The notes under the pieces were generated by a model, which worked only from the letters and a program-made list of their open reading frames with translations, made no database searches and was not told the origin of the DNA. A stretch of DNA of 64,000 nt from Pseudonocardia sp. TRM90224. GTDB lineage: Bacteria; Actinomycetota; Actinomycetes; Mycobacteriales; Pseudonocardiaceae. Location: positions 765,422 to 829,421 of the forward strand of contig NZ_JAJGSX010000001.1 in the NCBI RefSeq assembly GCF_021245725.1. Reading direction: 5' to 3'. Both the position numbers and the translations under genes were made by a program. This document shows, piece by piece, positions 48,486 to 57,068 of this stretch (positions are counted from its first letter, which is position 1; each line of letters starts with the position of its first letter).

Positions 48486-49132
48486 GTCACCGACCCCCCG
48501 ATTGCGTCCGTGACCCCCGCGGTCGCGAGGAGCCGTCGAAGCCGGTCGAGGCAGCGGGCGCGGGTGGGCCCGATGCTCCCGATCGGCATGTCGAGCGCCG
48601 CGGCGACCTCCGTGTACGGGGGTGCCACGATGATCACGAGCCGGAGCAGCGCACGGCACCGCTCCGGTAGCTGGGAGAAGGCGATCCAGAGACTGCGGTC
48701 GCGATCGCGGTCGAGCAACAGCTCTTCGGGGGACGCCGCAGCGCTCGTAGCGGTGGTGGTGGCGTCGAAGCTGGCCTCGTCGTCGGTGAGGTGCTCGCGG
48801 CTGCGCATCCGCAGCAGGCGCAGCGACTCGTGGCGGGCCGTGGTGGCGAGCCAGCCGCCGATCCGTTCGGGCTCGCGGATGCGGTCGAGGTTCTCGAGCA
48901 GGCGCAACCAGGTCGTCTGGACGACCTCCGCCGAGTCGGCAGGGCCGAGCCGGTGCCCGAGGGCGACCGACCACACCAGCCCGCTGAAGTTCGCGACGAG
49001 CGCGTCCCAGGCCGCACGGTCTCCGTCGGCCGCCCGACGCACGGCGTCGGCAACGCTGCTCTGCTCCACCCACCCCGCCCGAGATCGGTTGGAGGTGCCC
49101 AGACGATGTCCATGCTCTTCCTCTTCTCGCAT
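48482..49132 (-). CDS. ECF-type RNA polymerase sigma factor
   Basis: The protein has 216 residues. Sigma region 2 (WDALVANFSGLVWSVALGHRLGPADSAEVVQTTWLRLLENLDRI) and region 4 (LPERCRALLRLVIIVAPPYTEVAAALDMPIGSIGPTRARCLDRLRRLL) are clear; region 3 is absent, as in ECF sigma factors. The ATG at 49132 lacks a ribosome site. A GTG at 49069 (VEQSSVADAVRRAADG) has GGCGGGG upstream and would give 195 residues, the more usual N-terminus. It is coupled to the downstream 160-residue protein and may control the neighbouring CHAT and subtilisin genes. Confidence 0.88.
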   Translation of the reverse strand: MREEEEHGHRLGTSNRSRAGWVEQSSVADAVRRAADGDRAAWDALVANFSGLVWSVALGHRLGPADSAEVVQTTWLRLLENLDRIREPERIGGWLATTARHESLRLLRMRSREHLTDDEASFDATTTATSAAASPEELLLDRDRDRSLWIAFSQLPERCRALLRLVIIVAPPYTEVAAALDMPIGSIGPTRARCLDRLRRLLATAGVTDAIGGSVT

Positions 49133-49185
49133 ACCGAAGGGGGAGTGCCGAAGTGACCGTGCGGATACCTGTCTGCCGGGTGAAT

Positions 49186-49196
49186 GTTGTCACAAC
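49186..49196. promoter_or_regulatory. Candidate operator or promoter element upstream of the sigma-factor gene
   Basis: GTTGTCACAAC is a perfect 5-base inverted repeat about a single base, 54 bases upstream of the sigma ATG. On the minus strand TGACAAC also resembles the -35 box used by some ECF sigma factors, so autoregulation is possible. Weak evidence: it is a short motif and no defined -10 was found. The rest of 49133-49256 shows nothing else. Confidence 0.3.
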
Positions 49197-49256
49197 TGAC
49201 GGACGCAGCGTGACGATCGGATGGCGACACACGTCACGTCCGTGGCCGCAGGGGCG

Positions 49257-50372
49257 TCAGCGACCCAGGATCTCCGTCACCGAGCCCGGGAGGTCGGGGA
49301 CCGTCCCGTGCGCCGAGAGCTCGCCGACCACAACGGGTTCGACGCTGTGCGGCTTGATCACGCCGTCGCGGATGCCCTCGGCGAAGTGGCAGGCGACGCG
49401 GTGCCCAGCAGGGGCGCCCTCGATCACGCGCAGCTGCGGCCGCTCGTCGTCGCACCGCTGCGGCTGCCGCCACGGGCAGCGGGTGTGGAACCGGCAGCCC
49501 TGCGGCGGCGCGGCGGGCGAGGGCAGGTCGCCGGTGAGCAGGATGCGCTCCCGGCGGTCCTCCAGCTCCGGGTCCGGCACCGGCACGGCGGAGAGCAGCG
49601 CGCGCGTGTACGGGTGCTGCGGGTCGTCGTAGAGCGCCTGCGACGGCGCCTCCTCGACCAGCCCGCCGAGGTACATCACGCCGATCCGATCGCTGACGTG
49701 CCGGACGACGGCGAGGTCGTGCGCGATCACGAGGTAGGTGAGGCGCAGCTCGTCCTGCAACGTGCCGAGCAGGTTGAGCACCTGGGCCTGCACGGAGACG
49801 TCCAGGGCCGAGACCGGCTCGTCGGCGACGATCAGGTCTGGTTCGACGCTCAGCGCACGCGCGATCCCGATGCGCTGGCGCTGGCCGCCGGAGAACTCGT
49901 GCGGGTAGCGGCGCAGCGCCGAGGGCGGCAGCCCGACGGCGGCGACCAGCTCGCGCAGCCGCGCGGACCCGTCGGGCAGCCCGTGCGCGCGCATGCCCTC
50001 GGTCAGCATCGCCTCGACGGACTGGCGCGGGTCCAGGCTGGAGAGCGGGTCCTGGAACACCATCTGGAACCGGCGCCGCCGGGTGCGCAGCGCCTCACCC
50101 TTGAGCGGGGCCACGTCGGCGCCGTCGAAGACGACCGAGCCGGCGGTCGGGCGCACCAGCCGCACGATCGCCTTGCCCAGCGTCGACTTGCCGCAGCCGG
50201 ACTCACCGACCAGGCCGTACGTCTCACCGCGGCGGACCTCGAGCGACACCCCGTCGACCGCGTAGACGTACCCGACAGTTCGGTCGAGCAGCAGCCCCTG
50301 CTTGATCGGGAAGTGCACCGCGAGGTCGTTGACCTGCAGCAACGGCTCGGCTTCGACCGAGGGCATGGCCAT
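49257..50372 (-). CDS. Peptide ABC transporter ATP-binding protein, DppF/OppF type
   Basis: The 371-residue ATPase has Walker [10 protein letters not shown], the signature motif [15 protein letters not shown], Walker B LIVADEP and the switch histidine IAHD. The C-terminal oligopeptide-transporter domain carries a cysteine cluster of the type that binds an Fe-S cluster in this family ([15 protein letters not shown], ending VACHF). The ATG at 50372 overlaps the upstream stop (TGATG). It is the last gene of a five-gene operon running from 55025 to 49257. Confidence 0.94.
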   Translation of the reverse strand: MAMPSVEAEPLLQVNDLAVHFPIKQGLLLDRTVGYVYAVDGVSLEVRRGETYGLVGESGCGKSTLGKAIVRLVRPTAGSVVFDGADVAPLKGEALRTRRRRFQMVFQDPLSSLDPRQSVEAMLTEGMRAHGLPDGSARLRELVAAVGLPPSALRRYPHEFSGGQRQRIGIARALSVEPDLIVADEPVSALDVSVQAQVLNLLGTLQDELRLTYLVIAHDLAVVRHVSDRIGVMYLGGLVEEAPSQALYDDPQHPYTRALLSAVPVPDPELEDRRERILLTGDLPSPAAPPQGCRFHTRCPWRQPQRCDDERPQLRVIEGAPAGHRVACHFAEGIRDGVIKPHSVEPVVVGELSAHGTVPDLPGSVTEILGR

Positions 50373-51358
50373 CACTCCGCGCTCGCCGGGACCGGGTTGT
50401 GGCAGCGCAGCAGGCGCCCGCCGCTGGTCTCGGCGTCCGGCGTGATGTCGAGGCAGGTCTCCAGCACGCGCGGGCAGCGGGGCGCGAACGCGCACGAATG
50501 CGCCCACGGCAGGTTGTCCGCCATCGAGCCGCTGATCGCCGCGAGCTTCTCTCCCGGCGGCGAGTCGAGCCGCGGGATCGAGCGCAGCAGCCCGTGCGTG
50601 TACGGGTGGCGCGGCGTCCCGAACAGCCGGTGCCGCTGCGCCCGCTCGACGATCCGTCCGCCGTAGAGCACGTTCACCGTCTCGCACATGCCGGCCACGA
50701 TCCCGAGGTCGTGGGTGATCATGACGAGCGCGGTGCCGGTCTCCCGCACCAGGTCGGAGAGCAGGCCGAGGATCTGCGCCTGGATGGTGACGTCGAGTGC
50801 GGTCGTCGGCTCGTCGGCGATCAGCAGGCGCGGCCGGCAGGCCAGCGCGATCGCGATCAGCGCACGCTGTCGCATGCCGCCCGAGAGCTGGTGGGGGTAG
50901 GTGTCGAGGCGTCGCCGCGGCTCCGGGATGCCGACCCTGTCGAGCAGCTCGACGGCCTCCGCGCGGGCCTGCGCCTTGCCCATCCCGCGGTGGCGGCGCA
51001 GCACCTCGGTGATCTGCAGCCCGATCGGGATCACCGGGTTCAGCGAGGAGAGCGGGTCCTGGAAGATCATCGAGACGTCGCGGCCCCGGCGCTCGCGCAT
51101 CTCGGAGTCGGAGAGCGCCAGCAGCTCGACACCGTCGAGCTCGATGCTCCCCGAGATCTCGACGCCGCGGGCGGGCAGCAGCCGCATCACTGCCATCGAC
51201 GTCACCGACTTGCCGCAGCCCGATTCGCCGACGAGGCCGATCACCTGCCCGGCCGCCACGTCGAAGCTCACGCCGTCGACGGCGACGGTGTCCGGCTCGC
51301 CGCGACGGCGGAAGACGACCCGCAGGTCGCGGACCTTCAGCAGCGGGTGCGTCGTCAT
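50372..51358 (-). CDS. Peptide ABC transporter ATP-binding protein, DppD/OppD type
   Basis: The 328-residue ATPase has Walker [10 protein letters not shown], the signature motif [15 protein letters not shown], Walker B LLIADEP and the H-loop MITHD. The C-terminal cysteine-rich region ([14 protein letters not shown]) is as in OppD. The ATG start overlaps the upstream permease stop by ATGA and its own stop overlaps dppF, so the operon is tightly coupled. With DppF it powers uptake of short peptides or related compounds such as nickel chelates; the substrate is not determinable here. Confidence 0.95.
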   Translation of the reverse strand: MTTHPLLKVRDLRVVFRRRGEPDTVAVDGVSFDVAAGQVIGLVGESGCGKSVTSMAVMRLLPARGVEISGSIELDGVELLALSDSEMRERRGRDVSMIFQDPLSSLNPVIPIGLQITEVLRRHRGMGKAQARAEAVELLDRVGIPEPRRRLDTYPHQLSGGMRQRALIAIALACRPRLLIADEPTTALDVTIQAQILGLLSDLVRETGTALVMITHDLGIVAGMCETVNVLYGGRIVERAQRHRLFGTPRHPYTHGLLRSIPRLDSPPGEKLAAISGSMADNLPWAHSCAFAPRCPRVLETCLDITPDAETSGGRLLRCHNPVPASAE

Positions 51359-52275
51359 CGCGACCCCTTCGGGTCGAGCGCCTCGCGCAGCGACTCGCCG
51401 AGCAGCGTGAACCCGAGCGCGACGACGATGATCGCGACGGCCGGGAAGAACGCCAGCGCGGGCCGCACGTCGAGGTAGGCCTGCGCCTGCGCGAGCATCA
51501 GCCCCCACTCCGCGCGGCCGGGGTCCGCGTCGCCGAGGCCGAGGAACGACAGCGCGGCGGCGTCGAGGATCGCGGTGGCGAGCGTGAGCGTCGCCTGGAC
51601 GATCACCGGCCCGATCGCGTTGGGCAGCATGTGCCGCAGCACGACGGCGCTGCGCCGCACCCCGAGCGCCGTAACGGCCACGACGTGGTCGCTCTCGCGC
51701 TGCGCCAGCATCGAGCCGCGCAGCAGCCGCGCGAAGATCGGCACCCCGACGATGGCGACGGCGATGATCACGGTCGTCTGCGAGGGGTTGGCGGCGAGCG
51801 CCGCGACGGAGATCGCGAGCAGCAGGTGCGGGACCGCCAGCAGGACGTCGGTCAGGCGCATCAGGAGGGTGTCGACCCAGCCGCCGAACGCGCCCGCGAT
51901 CGTCCCGATCACGACGCCGACCGCCAGCCCGATCACGGTGGCCAGCACGCCGACCAGCAGCGTCTGCTGCGAGGCGAGCAGCATCCGCGAGAGGAAGTCG
52001 CGGCCGAGCTGGTCGCTCCCGAGCGGGAAACCCTCCATCGGCCCGGGGATCGTTCCCGGCCGCAGGTCGCGCTTGAGTTCGACGAACGTCTCCGCCGCGC
52101 CGTGCGGCGCCAGCAGCGGCGCCAGCGCCGCCACCACGACGAACAGCCCGACGACCACCGCCCCGGTGATCGCGACGGGATCCCTGCGCAGCCGCCGGAA
52201 CGCCTCCGACGTGAGGCTGCGCCCGCCCGCGAGCTCGTCGATGCGGGCCTTGCGCCGCGCGGTGAAGGTGGTCAT
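51355..52275 (-). CDS. Peptide ABC transporter permease, DppC type
   Basis: The 306-residue permease has an N-terminal cytoplasmic segment ([27 protein letters not shown]) preceding the first helix, then five more membrane helices. The EAA-like loop ([26 protein letters not shown]) is typical of the DppC/OppC family. It overlaps dppB and dppD by ATGA on each side. Confidence 0.94.
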   Translation of the reverse strand: MTTFTARRKARIDELAGGRSLTSEAFRRLRRDPVAITGAVVVGLFVVVAALAPLLAPHGAAETFVELKRDLRPGTIPGPMEGFPLGSDQLGRDFLSRMLLASQQTLLVGVLATVIGLAVGVVIGTIAGAFGGWVDTLLMRLTDVLLAVPHLLLAISVAALAANPSQTTVIIAVAIVGVPIFARLLRGSMLAQRESDHVVAVTALGVRRSAVVLRHMLPNAIGPVIVQATLTLATAILDAAALSFLGLGDADPGRAEWGLMLAQAQAYLDVRPALAFFPAVAIIVVALGFTLLGESLREALDPKGSR

Positions 52276-53276
52276 GACAGCCGCACGCGCGGGTCGATCA
52301 CGGCGTAGGAGATGTCGACGAGCAGGTTGACGACGACGTAGATCACCGCGCCCATCAGCAGCAACGCCTGCAGGCGCGGGTAGTCCTTCAACGTGATCGC
52401 GTCGGCCAGCATCGTGCCGATGCCGCCCCAGACGAACACCTTCTCGGTCAGCACCGCGCCGGCCAGCAACAGGCCGACCTGCAGGCCGATCGTCGTCGAG
52501 ACGGGCAGCAGCGCGTTGCGCAGCACGTGCCGCGAGCGCACGGTGATCGGCGCGAGCCCCTTCGCGTTGGCGGTGCGGACGAAGTCCGCGCCGAGCACGT
52601 CGAGCACGGAGGCGCGGGTGATCCGCACGATCACCGCGAGCGGGATGGTGGCCAGCGTGACCGCCGGCAGCACGAGGTGTCGCAGCGCGTCGAGGCTGGC
52701 GTCGAACTCCCTGGTCAGGAGGCCGTCGAGGACCGCGAACCCGGTGACGTCGGTGGCGTCGATACCGGTGGACAGGCGGCCGGACGGCGGCAGCAGCCGC
52801 AGGTCGACGGCGATGTACTGCTTGAGGAGGTAGCCCAAGAAGAACACCGGCACCGCAACCCCGACCAACGTGCCGATCACCGTGGCGACGTCGAGCGGGC
52901 GACCGCGGTAGCGCGCGGCCAGGTACCCCAGCGGGATGCCGAGCAGCACGGCGATAAGCAGCGCGACGACCGACAGCTCGATCGTCGCGGGCATGAAGCG
53001 CGCGATCTCCGACAGCACCGGCTCCCCGGTGATCGTCGACGTGCCGAAGTCACCGCTGACCACCCGGCCGAGGAAGAGCCAGTACTGGGTGAGGATCGGC
53101 TGGTCGAGCCCGAGCCCTCTATTGATCTCCGCGATCCGCTCGGGTGTCGCCTTGTCACCGAGCAGCGCGGTCGCGGGGCCGCCGGGGAGGCTGCGCAGCC
53201 ACCAGAACACCAGCAACGAGAGCAGCAACAGCGTCGGGATCACCTGCAGCAGGCGTCGTACGACAAATCGCAGCAT
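52272..53276 (-). CDS. Peptide ABC transporter permease, DppB type
   Basis: The 334-residue permease starts MLRFVVRRLLQVIPTLLLLSLLVF, the standard DppB beginning, with six membrane helices and the loop VRTANAKGLAPITVRSRHVLRNALLPV. The ATG at 53276 follows GGGGGAACC. An 87-base gap separates it from the binding-protein gene; this gap contains a GC-rich inverted segment that could reduce read-through, which would fit the usual excess of binding protein over membrane subunits. Confidence 0.94.
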   Translation of the reverse strand: MLRFVVRRLLQVIPTLLLLSLLVFWWLRSLPGGPATALLGDKATPERIAEINRGLGLDQPILTQYWLFLGRVVSGDFGTSTITGEPVLSEIARFMPATIELSVVALLIAVLLGIPLGYLAARYRGRPLDVATVIGTLVGVAVPVFFLGYLLKQYIAVDLRLLPPSGRLSTGIDATDVTGFAVLDGLLTREFDASLDALRHLVLPAVTLATIPLAVIVRITRASVLDVLGADFVRTANAKGLAPITVRSRHVLRNALLPVSTTIGLQVGLLLAGAVLTEKVFVWGGIGTMLADAITLKDYPRLQALLLMGAVIYVVVNLLVDISYAVIDPRVRLS

Positions 53277-53363
53277 GGTTCCCCCTCCCCCGTTGTGCTG
53301 GCGCCCGAGGGTGGCACCGCCCCCTCCGGCGGCGCCACTCGGGTACTGGTGTCGCGCCCGCGG

Positions 53364-55025
53364 TCAGCCTTTCGAGACCGTGAAGTAGCGCTCGTCCGTC
53401 AGCGGTGTGGGGATGAGCCCCTTGATGTTCTCCCTGAGCACGAGCGCGGGCGGTGCACTGCTCACCGGCACCGCGGGGAGGTACTTCGACATGAGGTCGC
53501 GGTTGACCTGCTCGTAGGCCGCGGCGTGCCCGGCGGGATCGACCGTACCGTCGGCCTTCGCGACCTCGTCGAACAGGCTCTGGTCGGTGATGCCGAACTC
53601 CGGCTTGTTGCGGCCGAAGAAGGTCCCGATGAAGTTGCCGGCGTCGTTGTAGTCGCCCGTCCACCCGAACAGGTGCAGGTCGTGCACGCCGTTGGCGGTG
53701 ATCGAGTCGACGTAGCCGCCGTTCCACGGCTGCGGCACCGGGTTCACGGTGATCCCGACCTGGCGGAGGTTCTCGGCGAGCGCCGTGAAGATGTTGGTCG
53801 GGTTCGGCATGTACGGCCGGGTGACCTCGGTCGGGTAGTAGAAGTTCACCGTCAGGTTCGACTGGCCGGCCTCGGCGAGCAGTTGCTTGGCCTTCTCCGG
53901 GTCGTACGGGATCGGCTTCAGGTCCTTCGCGTAGCCGGCGACGGCCTCGGGCAGGAACTGCGTCGCGACGACCGCGCCCTCGGGCAGCTGGTTGCGCACG
54001 AGCGACTCGCGGTCGATCGCGTAGGCGAGCGCCTGGCGCACCCTGAGGTCCTTCAGCGCCGGGTTGTTCTTCTGGTTGATCCCCATGTAGAGGATGTTGA
54101 AGACGGGCCGGACCAGCACGTTGAAACCGCCGTCGCGCAACGCCTTCCAGTCGGCGGGCGACGGGTAGTCGTAGCCGTCGATCGTGCCCGACTGCAGCTC
54201 CTGCTTGCGGGCGTTCTCGTCCGGGATGACCTTGAAGATCAGCTTGGCGACCTTGGCCTTCTCGCCCCAGTACTGGTCGTTGCGCACGAACGTGACCGTG
54301 TTCGCGGTGCGGTCGAAGCTCTCGAACTTGAACGGGCCGGTGCCCGTCGGGTGCGCCGTGGCGTACTCGCTGTAGGTGTAGGCCTGCCCGCTCTGCTCGA
54401 CCTTGTCGCCGTTGTACTTCTGCAGCGCGGCCGGGCTCGAGATCGAGAGCGACGTGAGCGCGAACGCGGCGGGGAAGGCCCCCTTCGCCCGGTTGAGCGA
54501 GACCACCGCGGTGGTCGGGTCGGGCGCGGTGCAGGACTTGTAGACCGGCTGGTCCTTCGCGCTGGCCAGGTTGTTCGTGAAGCCCTCGAAGGCGTCGGCG
54601 TAGTAGATCGCCTGGGTCTGGGCGGCCGCGCTGGGGAGGTTCACCCAGCGGTTGAGGTTGAAGCAGACGGCCTCGGCGTTGAAGTCGGTGCCGTCGTGGA
54701 ACTTCACCCCTTCACGCAGCTTGAACGTCCACTGCGTGAAGTCGGCGTTGGGCGTCCACTCCAGCGCGAGCCCCGGCTCCAGCTGGGCGGTGCCGCGCTT
54801 GTGCGTGATGAGGGTGTCGTACATCTGCCGCGACGGGCGGAACGTCTCGCCGTCGGAGGCGAACAGCGGGTCGAAGTGCTTCGGGGTGCCCGGCACGCCG
54901 ATGATCAGGGTGTCCGCCGGCGTCCCCGACCCGCCCTGGCCACGCTCGGAAGCCGCACATGCGGCGAGCGACACAGCGCAGACCAGTGCCGCGCCCACTG
55001 CGGCCAGCCGTCGAGCAGATCTCAT
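53364..55025 (-). CDS. Peptide ABC transporter substrate-binding lipoprotein, DppA/OppA type
   Basis: The 553-residue lipoprotein has a signal peptide ending in SLAAC (lipidated Cys23), a Ser/Gly linker and a family 5 solute-binding domain. Typical segments are SRQMYDTLITHKRGTAQLEPGLALEW, WTFKLREGVKFHDGTDFNAEAV and VRQALAYAIDRESLV. It binds peptides or related ligands outside the membrane and delivers them to the permease encoded just downstream. It is the first gene of the operon. The upstream interval 55026-55158 should contain the promoter, but no convincing boxes were found. Confidence 0.94.
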   Translation of the reverse strand: MRSARRLAAVGAALVCAVSLAACAASERGQGGSGTPADTLIIGVPGTPKHFDPLFASDGETFRPSRQMYDTLITHKRGTAQLEPGLALEWTPNADFTQWTFKLREGVKFHDGTDFNAEAVCFNLNRWVNLPSAAAQTQAIYYADAFEGFTNNLASAKDQPVYKSCTAPDPTTAVVSLNRAKGAFPAAFALTSLSISSPAALQKYNGDKVEQSGQAYTYSEYATAHPTGTGPFKFESFDRTANTVTFVRNDQYWGEKAKVAKLIFKVIPDENARKQELQSGTIDGYDYPSPADWKALRDGGFNVLVRPVFNILYMGINQKNNPALKDLRVRQALAYAIDRESLVRNQLPEGAVVATQFLPEAVAGYAKDLKPIPYDPEKAKQLLAEAGQSNLTVNFYYPTEVTRPYMPNPTNIFTALAENLRQVGITVNPVPQPWNGGYVDSITANGVHDLHLFGWTGDYNDAGNFIGTFFGRNKPEFGITDQSLFDEVAKADGTVDPAGHAAAYEQVNRDLMSKYLPAVPVSSAPPALVLRENIKGLIPTPLTDERYFTVSKG

Positions 55026-55158
55026 GATGCGACAACCTCTTCGTCGGGGAGATCCCGGACGCTAACGGCGTGGCGTCGCCTTCCGGTAGCCCGCGACAGT
55101 CACGGTTCTGCTACAGCCGTGCACCGGTCCGTACTCGAGGTAACGCAGAGCGAAAAGC

Positions 55159-55203
55159 CGAACCGCGGCGCTCATCCGATGTGATCGGGAGCGCCGCGGT
55201 TCG
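55159..55203 (-). terminator. Rho-independent terminator of the XRE/DUF397 genes
   Basis: Perfect 15-base arms (CGAACCGCGGCGCTC at 55159-55173, complement at 55189-55203) enclose a second stem, CCGAT-GTG-ATCGG. Read on the minus strand it follows the DUF397 stop by 12 bases and is followed by CTTTTCG, a short U-tract. Confidence 0.8.
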
Positions 55204-55214
55204 TCGTGGTGCGA

Positions 55215-55412
55215 TCAGGCTCCGACGGTCTGCGCGGGGTCGAACTCGCCGTTCTTCACGCCGGCGACAAAAGCCGCCCACTCGTCCACCGAGAACGTGA
55301 GGGTGGCGCTGCGGTCCTTGGTGTCGCGCACGGCGAACGAACCGTCGGGCAGCTGCCCGACCTCGACGCAGTTACCGAGGTTGCAGAAGCTGCTGATCTT
55401 GAACTCGATCAC
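55215..55412 (-). CDS. DUF397 domain protein
   Basis: The 65-residue protein is essentially one DUF397 domain (SSFCNLGNCVEVGQLPDGSFAVRDTKD to VDEWAAFVAGVKNGEFD). DUF397 proteins in actinobacteria are small partners of XRE regulators such as those beside whiJ-like genes and probably modulate their DNA binding. The GTG start has no clear ribosome site. It lies 158 bases downstream of the XRE gene on the same strand; the gap 55413-55570 contains no other gene. Confidence 0.9.
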   Translation of the reverse strand: MIEFKISSFCNLGNCVEVGQLPDGSFAVRDTKDRSATLTFSVDEWAAFVAGVKNGEFDPAQTVGA

Positions 55413-55570
55413 CGGGGGCGTGCCTTCCTTCGCGTCTACTATGCACTTGGGCCGAGCGGTGCTGGCGAGATCATGGACTACCGATGATCATGACCCCCGA
55501 TCGGGTGGGTCACTTCCTCGTTTTCCCTGGTAACGACGGGTCAACCAGCCAGGGTGCGTGCTTCCAACTA

Positions 55571-56479
55571 TCAGGTGGCGTGGTCGGGCGGGTTGTTCCG
55601 GACTGCGGTCAAGTAGCTGCGCACGACCTCCTGGGACTCGGCGCCCGACCGGGTTCGGTTCAGCGCGTCCGCGAACACCTCGCGGTAGAGCTTCACGTCG
55701 TCGCGTGAGTCGAGGAAGGCCTCCCCCGAATGGCCCTCGATGTAGACGACGTCGTTGCCGAGGTCGGCCGGGATCCCCAACAGGACGAAGTGCCCCGCGT
55801 GCGCGCGCAGGAACCCGGCGCCGAACGGCAGCACGCGAATCGAGATGTTGGGCCGCTCCGAGAGCTCGAGGATGCGCTCCAGCTGCTCCCCCATCACGTC
55901 CGCGCCGCCGATCGGGCGCGACAGCACCGCCTCGTCCATGACGGAGGTGAACTGGAGCGGCTTCGGGTCGTCCCTGAAGAGCGCCTCCTGCCGCTTCATC
56001 CGGATCTGCACCAGCTGCTCGATTGCTTCCTCGGTCTGGTGCGAGAACACCGTATTGATCACTAGGCGCATATAGCGCTCGGTCTGCAGCAATCCATGTA
56101 CGACGGTCAGGTCGAACGCACTCACCGCGGTCGCGTCGTTCTCCAGGGAGGCATACCGGCCGGGCGCGTCCATCATGAACCGCTCGGGCGTGACGCCCTC
56201 GGTCAGCGACTCCCACCAGCCGTGTTCACGCCCGTCGCGCACGAGCCGCAGGAGCATGTCCCGTTCGGTTTCGGAGGCGACGCCGTAGATGCGGATCAGC
56301 TCGTTGACGTCGGGGATCTTCGGGATCCCTTTCCCGGTCTCGAGCCGGGAGATCTTGGACGTGCTGCACGTCATCTTCTCCGCGACGTCGTCCAGCGTGA
56401 GCCCGACCTTGTTCCGGAGCCGTCTCAGCTCTGCCCCCAGCCTCCGGCGGGCGCCGATCGGGCTGTGCGGTGCGGCCAT
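55571..56479 (-). CDS. XRE-family regulator with DUF5753 domain
   Basis: The protein has 302 residues. The N-terminal helix-turn-helix is GAELRRLRNKVGLTLDDVAEKMTCSTSKISRLETGKG, about residues 15-51, followed by the DUF5753 C-terminal domain (from VVHGLLQTERYMRLVI to VVYIEGHSGEAFL). This is the standard pair partner of DUF397 proteins in actinobacterial developmental and toxin-antitoxin-like regulation. The ATG at 56479 follows AAGAGGAG; an in-frame start at 56545 would extend into the operator palindrome. It probably represses itself and the divergent small ORFs. Confidence 0.92.
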   Translation of the reverse strand: MAAPHSPIGARRRLGAELRRLRNKVGLTLDDVAEKMTCSTSKISRLETGKGIPKIPDVNELIRIYGVASETERDMLLRLVRDGREHGWWESLTEGVTPERFMMDAPGRYASLENDATAVSAFDLTVVHGLLQTERYMRLVINTVFSHQTEEAIEQLVQIRMKRQEALFRDDPKPLQFTSVMDEAVLSRPIGGADVMGEQLERILELSERPNISIRVLPFGAGFLRAHAGHFVLLGIPADLGNDVVYIEGHSGEAFLDSRDDVKLYREVFADALNRTRSGAESQEVVRSYLTAVRNNPPDHAT

Positions 56480-56521
56480 GACTCCTCTTGGGTGACGCTG
56501 CTGCGGGAGAGTGAAGTTGCC

Positions 56522-56557
56522 CGCAAGTGCCTCTTGCAATTGCATGGGGCACTTGCG
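56522..56557. promoter_or_regulatory. Nested palindromic operator in the XRE divergent promoter
   Basis: Outer arms CGCAAGTGCC (56522-56531) and GGCACTTGCG (56548-56557) share their exact centre with an inner perfect palindrome, TGCAATTGCA (56535-56544). The 36-base dyad lies 43 bases upstream of the XRE start and 10 bases upstream of a TATACA -10 box facing the other way, so a bound dimer of the XRE protein would cover the -35 position of the divergent promoter. Confidence 0.65.
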
Positions 56558-56567
56558 CGTGTCAGTC

Positions 56568-56573
56568 TATACA
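56568..56573 (+). promoter_or_regulatory. Candidate -10 box for the small-ORF pair
   Basis: TATACA lies 60 bases before the first small ORF. The matching -35 position (about 56545-56550, TGGGGC) is poor and overlaps the right half of the operator palindrome. Confidence 0.4.
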
Positions 56574-56635
56574 CCAGCACGCAGTGTGGTGGAAGTCACC
56601 TCACCGACGCGCTGGCATTCCGAGAGGAGGCCGTG

Positions 56636-56839
56636 GTGAACCAACCGAACCCGCCTCCTGATGCGTCTTGCTCCCTCCTCCGGCGCTCGCCGGAACCCGC
56701 AGTCGTCCGGCGACCCGCCGGCGGAAACAACCACCGAAATGGAGTTCCGATGAAGGTTTCGATCGGGAAAGTTGCTAGCTCAACGACCTCCGGACGGCCG
56801 GGGGTCGAGGTCGCCGACTCAGGAGGTTGGTCCCCGTGA
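56636..56839 (+). CDS. Candidate small ORF, unknown function
   Basis: The 67-codon ORF begins NQPNPPPDASC and ends VADSGGWSP. It has a good ribosome site (GAGAGGAGG) ahead of two consecutive GTG codons (56633 and 56636), and its TGA overlaps the GTG of the next ORF (GTGA). The composition is low-complexity, rich in Pro, Ser, Arg and Gly, without a recognisable domain, so a non-coding leader cannot be excluded. An internal ATG at 56750 would give a 29-residue peptide. It is divergent from the XRE regulator across the operator, and may be its target. Confidence 0.4.
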   Translation: MNQPNPPPDASCSLLRRSPEPAVVRRPAGGNNHRNGVPMKVSIGKVASSTTSGRPGVEVADSGGWSP

Positions 56840-57024
56840 TTCTGCTCATCGCCGCAGGCGCCGGTCTCATCATCATGATCGCGATCATCGTCGGGATCGT
56901 CGACGCCGCTCAGGCCTCGGCCTGGCGGAGGATCGCACAGGAGCGCCGGCACAACTGGGAGTCAAAACTGCCCGAATACCACGGCGTGGACAGCGCCGAG
57001 GCAGAGAGTTGGGACGACGACTGA
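56836..57024 (+). CDS. Small single-pass membrane protein
   Basis: The 62-residue protein has one membrane helix (ILLIAAGAGLIIMIAIIVGIV, residues 2-22) and a charged tail (WRRIAQERRHNWESKLPEYHG) ending in acidic residues (ESWDDD). The GTG at 56836 has AGGAGG 9 bases upstream and overlaps the preceding stop, so it appears coupled. No family recognised. It is predicted to be controlled with the preceding ORF by the XRE operator. The tail would be cytoplasmic if the positive-inside rule holds. Confidence 0.6.
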   Translation: MILLIAAGAGLIIMIAIIVGIVDAAQASAWRRIAQERRHNWESKLPEYHGVDSAEAESWDDD

Positions 57025-57068
57025 TGAAGGTCCGCGCCGGACGAACCGGCCGTCGCGCACCCTGAACC

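Noticed and set aside
21105..57024. Search for an integrase, transposase or attachment-site duplication that would mark the accessory region as a recent island.
   Set aside because: No such gene or flanking direct repeat was found, so recent transfer cannot be claimed from this window.
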